DNA of 64,000 nt from Ophioderma brevispina (Eukaryota > Echinodermata > Ophiuroidea > Amphilepidida > Ophiodermatidae). This document shows positions 57,256-64,000 of the stretch, one piece after another. How positions within the stretch are numbered: position 1 is the first letter of the stretch; every line of letters begins with the position of its first letter. Under the pieces are notes generated by a model. The model saw only the letters and a program-made list of their open reading frames with translations, ran no database searches and was not told the origin of the DNA. Location of the stretch: positions 62,001 through 126,000 of the forward strand of contig JAMKCH010035833.1 in NCBI GenBank assembly GCA_023653785.1, given 5' to 3'. Both the position numbers and the translations under genes were made by a program.

Positions 57256-57387
57256 CTGTTGGGATATAAAATATTATCAACAAAATTCATATTATTGCAT
57301 TTCAAATGTCATGAAAATTATGTTAAACAAAAATGTAGATCTTTCACAATTAAGGATTATACAAATATAACCGCATCATTTGAAGAT

Positions 57388-57500
57388 GGTAGTACAAAAT
57401 ACTGTTTTCAAGGTGTTAGATGATCAAGACTCTTCCTAAAGCCTGGCTGAGGGAGGTAGTTTCGATTATCTAACACCGAGGGATAGCATTTTGTACTACT
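57388..57500. repeat. Imperfect hairpin
   Basis: GGTAGTACAAAATACTG ... GGTGTTAGATGATC on the left pairs with GATTATCTAACACC ... AGCATTTTGTACTACT on the right. It may be a small MITE. Confidence 0.7.
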
Positions 57501-57559
57501 TTTCCTGAATTAACCATGATGTATTTCTTTTACAAATACTATATAGAAGCCCAGAGAAA

Positions 57560-57586
57560 TTCAGCTCATGAATATTTATGAACCAA
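57560..57586 (+). repeat. Left arm of a 27-bp perfect inverted repeat flanking the LINE tail
   Basis: Starts TTCAGCTCATGAATATTTAT. Its exact inverse is at 58490-58516; both arms are 27 bp without a mismatch. Confidence 0.9.
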
Positions 57587-57687
57587 ATTCTTTTACTACA
57601 CCTCAAAAATCACAAATAAACTTGAAAAGTGAACAAATCCCATTGCTTCACTCTGAGCCAAGTGGTAGTGCCGTGCGGTAGTTTTTA

Positions 57688-58445
57688 CTACTTCCCCATG
57701 CACCGCTTTCTTTTTCTTTCTTCACGGTACTCTGCAACATCCCATTTGGGACCAAACGCAGAGGAATGGGTGTGCACATGAAAACAAATTAGTTGCTCTT
57801 CGAGGGTACTTTCTTGAGGTGCTCTGTTACTACTTAATGATTCTGTGTCTTCGATGTTTATCACGTCTTCTGGTAATGAGTTCCAGTCGGATATGGTTCT
57901 ACTAAAAAATGAGTATTTGAAGCAGTCTTTCTTTGTGGAATATCTTTGATAAGCTTTGCTATGGTGGTGGCGAGTGGGGCTTAGGACCGGCTGTAGGAAC
58001 TTTTGCGCCGGTATGGCAACCTGACCGGTCCTGATCTTCTGTAGCATCGTAAGGCGAGATGCCTTTCTTCTCGTTTGCAGTGGGTCCCAGTCGAGACGTT
58101 CCAGCATGTTTGTGACGCTACTTCTTGGGTTATAATCCCTGCATGCAAAACGGGCGGCTTGACGTTGTATTTTCTCAAGTTTTTGGGTATCCTCAGTTGT
58201 ATACAGATCCAATACTGTTGATGTGTATCCTAAATGCAGTCTTATAAGGGTTTAGTAGGCTGTTGATTTCAGATCTGTTGGACAAGAGTGAAGATTCCTA
58301 CGGACCATACCTAGTATTTTTTTAGCTTTGGATGTGATATTGTTTATGTGTTCTCCCCACTTCAGATCTTTCGTTAGATGGACGCCTAAATATGTGTGCG
58401 CTGCACCTGTGTGTTTATCTGCATGCAGAGAAGTAGTCAAAAATC
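57688..58445 (-). mobile_element. 3' end of a non-LTR retrotransposon ORF2
   Basis: One minus-strand frame carries YLGVHLTKDLKWGEHINNI, then KAKKILGMVRRNLHSC, then a stop, then KLEKIQRQAARFACRDY, NMLERLDWDPLQTRR and SRTISDWNSLPEDVI. This is the region after the reverse transcriptase core in many animal LINEs. The frame is continuous from 58440 to 57688 apart from one TAA at 58252-58254, where relatives have Lys. The copy is truncated at its 5' side (no catalytic part). It lies upstream of Ig1 on the same strand. Confidence 0.85.
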
Positions 58446-58489
58446 TTTTTTTTGCACATTCACACTAATTGACCAATAACAGGATTGCA

Positions 58490-58516
58490 TTGGTTCATAA
58501 ATATTCATGAGCTGAA
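58490..58516 (-). repeat. Right arm of a 27-bp perfect inverted repeat flanking the LINE tail
   Basis: Starts TTGGTTCATAAATATTCATG; inverse of 57560-57586. The LINE fragment occupies most of the 900 bp between the arms. Confidence 0.9.
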
Positions 58517-61500
58517 GTAAAATCAAACCCTTGCCCCTTGAGCATTGTTGAGGAGACAATACCATCCTATAAAACCAGAGTATGCTCCATAGCAATTATC
58601 CAAGGCTATACACTGCCTTCATGGCAGCTCAAGATATGATGTAACAGAGCTTCTCTTTTGACATATTGCAACTCAACAATGTTCAGAGAACACAGAGCAT
58701 TACATAATATTTCAAGATGACAACTGATAAACTTTGTTTAATTGGTATGTGTCTAGATGGATTGTGTGCATAGGAGATCCGTGGGAGCTTTCCTAAGTTG
58801 ACCTGAATGACATGAGGATTAGGGTCTTCTATCCTCCTATAATAAAGTCCTAGGTTTGGCTACAATGGCTATTTTGTGCAATGTTGACCTTTTCATAACT
58901 GCACCATCCCAAAGACATTTTGGCCCCCTAAATAACCCATCATGGTAACCTCCAGGCCTGGGTTGGCCTCATATTTCACAAGTGTTTGCCAGTTGACGCG
59001 CAATACGCAAAGGCAAAATAACAGTTGCGGAATGACGACCTGTTAGGACGCTTATGAGGTCTCATATTCAGTAAACTTTGTTTTTGAAATGGGACAATGC
59101 AGAATGTCGTCTTGGGGGAAGGTCATTATGCATATCCATGAGACACATAACAACAATTTACTGGTACCGACATTCTGAAATATCTCTTTTCTTAAGCAAA
59201 AGTAACAGAGGTCATCTGGAGACTTGTGCATTAGGAATGTGGGAATCATTTTTTTGGAGTCATGCTTTCTTCCATTGATTGGTTTTTTGCATAATTATGT
59301 CAAAAAATCAGCTTATCAACAAAGGGAACATTGGGGAAAATGCAACTCTCCTGTAACAAATAACCCGTGCTGCACAGATTTTGTTTGTGTGCTTGCATAA
59401 CAACAATGACGATGTGGAAGTCCTTGAGCAATAACACCACGGTGCGCGTGATTTAGAGAATCGGTTACGGGTTTTTGGGCGATTCCATAATAGTGTGTGA
59501 TTTGATTCCCTTCCTGTTAAGTTCTATGTTTACTTTGTCAATATTTTCATGGAGTAACCGGATTCCAGGACTCAATTTGTTTGTTTGAGAGTTGTCAATA
59601 CTGTTAACCGAGACTTTACATAGAATTCAAGGGATTAAGAGCAGATAACATGAAAATACACATTTTCACAGATTGACTTTGACCAGAATATTTTTTAAAA
59701 ACAAAACTTGCTACCAGGTCCCAAGACGCCGCTAGGTATCCCAACAGCTGGATGGCCACCTAGTTACCTAATAATTTGGTGCAAGATGCATCAAAATTGG
59801 AACTAAGGGGTCGATCCTAGTGTACAACTGACCCTAACTAACACCAATTTAGAAAACCAATCTAAAAGATAATCTGCAACTGCACAACAATGACACAAAA
59901 GCAGATTTTTAGCAGTTTTCAATTTTGAATTAAACAAATAAAAAAGTAAATATCTCAAAATGATTTAAAAAAATTAAAATGAATTGCCATCATGTTTTCT
60001 GTCAACCAATATCCACAACGCCATTCAATTTCACAAATCTATCCACGACATTGTAGCCAATATCCTCTCCTAATTAAAGTAAAAAGAAGTTAATCCTGGA
60101 ATATTTACACAATAAATATGTACTTTAAGTAGAATTTTCGCGAATTTTGCAATACATCACAAAACCTCGAAATTGGCTAAAGGTCCGGAAAGTTTGCACT
60201 GCAATTGAGTCGCCGCGACTGAAATAACCGGAGACTGCCTGACAAAAGCCCCATGGGACAAAAAGAGACCATGGTCTGGGAAGAAAATTGGGGCATGAAC
60301 AATGGTGTTTACCCACCAGAATTAAGAGCTTAGATCGACAGATACGCCGCAGAAAACACGTTGCAGGGTTTGAAAGATAATTGCCAATTCTCACGAAATT
60401 GACCCCAATTGGGTTTTGAAAAAGATCAAAAAATATTTTGTCACAATTTTGTTCTCTATGCAATTTGTACTTGGTAACTTTGTTATTGGATACAAGGTAG
60501 ACAAAACTAACTGCGAACACCACCTACTTAGGAGCATAATTTTCCATTAGTATTCATAGTTTGTCTCTAAAAGGTACCATAACCTTTGTCTTAATCTCGG
60601 GGTTAAATATTTTGAATCAATTCAGATGCGGATAACATAAAAAACACAATTCTATTGGACACCTTATTTTGTTTCTCGAAAAATTAACGGTCAGGGCAAA
60701 GGCAGCTTAAAGCAGTATAATCGAATTCCGCACATGTTTAAACCTACCAACCAAATTTTCAAATGAAGTGATATGTTCGGTATTTTTCCTGAACTTTTAA
60801 AATTGGATTAGATCATTGGGACAGGCCAGTTTTTTGCCCTTTTGGCATGTTTTGAGGCAAATGGTTTTTGTCACATAAAACCCACCGAAAGTAGAAACTA
60901 TATATGGTCCAAATTGGGTTTAATATTAAATCTATTTAACTAATCAACTTTTTAATCCACAAAAGCATTGTGTAAGAAGAATGGTGGATCAAATGACAGC
61001 AAAAACGCAATTGGCGTCATTTTTTTCGTGAGAATTGGCCAATAGTACAAGAACTTTAAAAAATAAAATAATGAAATCACTATCAGTGTAGATGAAACTT
61101 TGTTTATTTTTGGGGTCAATTAGTAAGTTTAAATGAACATTTCTGTTTAACAAATTTTACAATAAAAACTCCTGCGAAATGTCGGCCATTTGGCAATTCG
61201 CAAAAAGAACGCATGCGAAAATTTGACTTATACAGTACGCTTCTGAAGAAGGTCACTGAGGATAGATGCACATATGGGTTGTTGGATAAGTATGGCCGGT
61301 TTTGTGAAGGCATAGTATATACGTTGGTATGGAATGTGTTGATGAAGGATGACGAGATGTTTTAAGAAGGCTTGAATTTGAGGTGGGCGGTTCAAGGAGT
61401 GAACGACCAAAGGAAGACAGGAAAGAACCAATGAGGAGATAGTAGGAGGGTTGGGTTCAGTGCATAACCAACCGTGCAAATGGGGGAAGGGGTGCCGAGG

Positions 61501-61668
61501 AATTCTTCATAGACACGTACAAATGGTCAGGTTTTTTTTTGGGGGGGGGGGGGCTGCGGGGGCACGGTTTTTAGCAGGCCCCCCAGATTTATAACCTTGG
61601 ATTTACTACTACTTACCTGCCCTATTTGGTTTTTGCAGATTACCATGATTCACATCATGTGTACTTAC
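58517..61668. other. Region between the LINE tail and the broken Ig exon
   Basis: About 3.1 kb of AT-rich sequence. A minus-strand open frame of 132 codons (60125-60523) and one of 83 codons (61228-61479) match nothing I know and have no coding signature. A T/G run lies at about 61531-61552. I see no gene. Confidence 0.5.
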
Positions 61669-61990
61669 ATGGGATATCTAGCGTAACTTCATATTTATGG
61701 CTGGATCAACATCCGATTGCGGATGGGAGATCACACATTCGATTTTAGCACCACAATCGCTGAAGGTCCCAAGGTCTCGTCCGTACTTGTTGAATCTATC
61801 AGTCCATCGCTCTGCAACATCAATCTTCTGGATCGCCGCATGCCAGTGAATATTGGCGTGTCCCATCATTAGGAGTGTAATACCATGTGATGGTAGCTGC
61901 TGGGGAAGCGTTATATCACTGAGCAGTTTAAGACACTCTTCTCCATCGCTGACCGTTTGCGTTTCGCTCTCTGTACTGGGAATTTAGGTG
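61669..61990 (-). pseudogene. Broken Ig-like domain exon upstream of Ig1
   Basis: Pieces of one Ig domain follow each other on the minus strand in different frames. TQTVSDGEE is the strand before the first Cys, and VLNCSV, one frame away, holds the B-strand Cys. NASPAATITWYYTPNDGT, another frame, is the C strand with Trp; it matches NANPAAEIFW of Ig2 with the same Cys-Trp spacing if one extra base is removed. The longest frame then carries FSDCGAKIECVISHP, an F strand with the C-x5-C pattern of Ig2 and Ig4. YEVTLDIP, in the frame of the C strand, closes the domain and runs into a canonical phase-1 donor (CCAT|GTAAGT). At least three single-base frameshifts are needed. No clean acceptor was found. 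It is read as a decayed member of the same exon array. Confidence 0.62.
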
Positions 61991-62149
61991 TGCACACCGC
62001 CAAGATTTTACACCATCAACTGCGCTTATAAAACCACCTGCACTTGGTCGGACTGTAAAGACTGAACTATAGAATTTCTTGTAATCTGTTGTTGATTTAT
62101 GCTACTGCATATTAATATAATTTAATGTGTAAACCTCACATGAGTACTA

Positions 62150-62600
62150 ACCTGCCCGATAGGTCACAATGCAAACTTTAGCTGAGTGCTGATTGTTCAC
62201 CATGGAACTATGTGATTGCTGATTGGGTCATCAATTGCACTTATGTGATTGCTTGATTGGTCACAATTGAACTTAGGTGATTGCTGATTGGTCATCATTG
62301 AACTTAGGTGATTGCTGAATTGGTCACATGTAACTTATTTAGATTGCGTTGGTCCCAATGGAACTTATGTGAGTGCTGATTGGGCACAATGGAACTTATG
62401 TGCTTGCTGATTGGTCACAATTGAACTTATGTGATTGCTGATTGTCACAATGACTTGAGGTTATGCTGATTGGTCACAATGGAACTTATTTGATTGCTGA
62501 TTGGTCACAATGACACTTGATGTGATTGCTGATTGGTCCAATGGAATTAGGTGATTTCTGATTGGTCCAATGGAATTAAGTGTTTTTTGAGCCAATCAGC
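62150..62600 (+). repeat. Minisatellite, about 36-bp unit, about 13 copies, CCAAT-box rich
   Basis: Degenerate repeats of GATTGCTGATTGGTCACAAT and GGAACTTATGT with small length changes. At least seven units contain the exact GATTGGTC, the inverse of a CCAAT box with its preferred flanks (GACCAATC). Confidence 0.85.
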
Positions 62601-64000
62601 ACCCGGGTAAGAATGGTGGGTAGGTCTGAAGTCAGCTAAGCTTAAATATTTGAAAGCTACATTTCAACTGGTTATTGAAAAGCTTATATGAATGTAAATC
62701 AGCCAATCAAAAATGCTGTATTAAAATGATTATTAAAAACAAAAAAACAGTTAACATTAAAAAAAAAAAAGAAATGTTGTGATTACCTTAAAGCAATAAA
62801 TAGCACATTGTTTGAAGAGTGCCCCCAATTGTCAAAATTTGATATTTTTGCACGTTATGTGGCAATTGCCTCAGGAAACTTACCTGCGAATAAGAATGCT
62901 AAAAATGCTATTTAGCGATTTTGTAAATTAGAATGGGAATCCCAATTGGACTTAAACTGCAGAGCTGGAAATGCTACGTTTATGTCATCTGATAAAATGG
63001 GTGCCACTCAAGAAAATCACCTCTACCTTGACTTTGCCTGACCAATGAAACAACTATTGGTGAGTGTAGACAGTACTGGAGCTATTTGCCCACTATTCAC
63101 ATTGGAAGGGCTGTTTCCGATATTAATACAAAATTCCTTTCCTTCTGTTTGTGACCATGACATTTTCGAGCTTACAACCATTCACATGTCTAGTTTACTA
63201 GCCATTACCAATGCCAACTGTGTAAAATTCAAAAGTTTTGAAAAATTGAAGGCGCCTTCAAAAAATGGTGCTATTATTGCTTTAAGCCAGTTTCTTCTTC
63301 ATTTTACACATTTAAGTTTGAAACCTACTGCTTAGATTACTTTTTCCTATACCACTCATACCTCTTTACTAATTGGGTGAAGTATCTTCACCCTTAAAAT
63401 AAAATGGGTTTGAACTTGCATTGAGTAAATAGCCCTTGCTAAAAATAGAAGTGCATGCAGTCATCCAAACAGATACTTTCTAGCTCAAGTCTGTCCAATA
63501 GGTTCATGAAAAGCAGATTTCTACCTTCAATAAATTAACTTAAAGTGGTCCTGTTTTGGTTTGAGTGTACCATGTTCTCAATGGAATCTTGTAGTATGAA
63601 ACAGTATCATACTCATACTCAGGCTAAGTACTTGGACTCATACTCGTATGCGGATTTAAAATTTTGCTGTAGCTCATACTCGTACTCAGACCAAATACTC
63701 ATACTCCACGGTCAAGTACTTGTACTCATGAAAAATACTCATACTAACTAAAAGTCTGCAAAGAGGTTTATCTGCTTGTAGTACCCAAGTGCTTTGAAAA
63801 GTATTGCAAGAGAATTACAAGTATAAACATTCTGCTACCAAGAAAGGATCCAGAGAAACCAATTGTGGGAATATTAACTGTTGTTAAAAGATATGTTAAG
63901 TACAAACATACAGACATTGCTATTAAGTGTGGTCACTGGAATAAAATGGGCCGTTCTAACTACTCCAAAATAGTATCCAGCCTTTTATATCACATAAGCA
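62601..64000. other. Right end: unclassified sequence and a simple-repeat patch
   Basis: No gene recognised. 63600-63745 is a degenerate array of CATACTCATACTC-like words. The open frame at 63045-63335 (plus, 96 codons) is ordinary in composition, matches nothing I know and has no supporting context. Confidence 0.55.

Noticed and set aside
60125..60523. 132-codon minus-strand open frame
   Set aside because: Not recognisable; Phe/Ile-rich, as expected from AT-rich noncoding DNA.
62150..62600. CRISPR-like array
   Set aside because: Degenerate minisatellite; spacers and repeats cannot be separated.

Overview
This 64-kb window looks like nuclear DNA of an animal, most likely a marine invertebrate deuterostome such as an echinoderm. 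That placement is an inference from the AT-rich, repeat-saturated introns, the one-domain-per-exon immunoglobulin gene, tRNA-derived SINEs and non-LTR retrotransposon remains; no marker gene proves it. There is no operon-like organisation. Coding DNA is a few percent of the window.

The one host gene I can support lies on the minus strand and runs through almost the whole window. Ten open exons (called Ig1 to Ig10 in transcription order, 57.3 kb down to 2.2 kb) each encode an immunoglobulin-like domain. Nine are bounded by phase-1 introns at both ends, so any of them could be skipped or duplicated without a frame change. Spliced together they give about 1,300 residues of tandem, extremely acidic Ig domains (for example about 34 acidic to 2 basic residues in Ig6). 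I see no signal peptide, membrane segment or cytoplasmic tail, so both ends of the gene lie outside the window. The sequence resembles the broad C2/I-set Ig class of surface or secreted adhesion proteins; I do not assign an orthologue. Two further Ig exons, at 61.7-62.0 kb (upstream of Ig1) and 27.4-27.7 kb (between Ig4 and Ig5), are recognisable but broken by frameshifts, although their 5' splice sites survive. Odd features of the array are an extra cysteine pair, domains lacking canonical Cys or Trp, a GC-type splice donor after Ig3, and a last domain that is split by a phase-0 intron.

The introns are mostly mobile-element debris. Recognisable classes: palindromic MITEs ending in TTAA; a hAT-like MITE family (CAGAGGGT...) of which three copies have perfect 8-bp target duplications; tRNA-derived SINEs (1.8, 3.0, 22.5, 25.2, 33.9, 44.5 kb); a decayed LINE with endonuclease and reverse transcriptase motifs (33.4-30.9 kb); and a LINE tail (58.4-57.7 kb). 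Satellite-like tracts occur at 9.95-10.19, 11.3-12.5, 20.0-21.0 and 62.15-62.6 kb. Two of these carry repeated perfect matches to transcription-factor sites (nuclear-receptor DR1 and CCAAT box). Two strand-biased low-complexity blocks lie at 27.9-28.4 kb (GGT-rich) and 34.3-35.1 kb (C/T-rich).

All translations and splice calls were made by eye from the sequence; no alignment, database search or transcript evidence was available.
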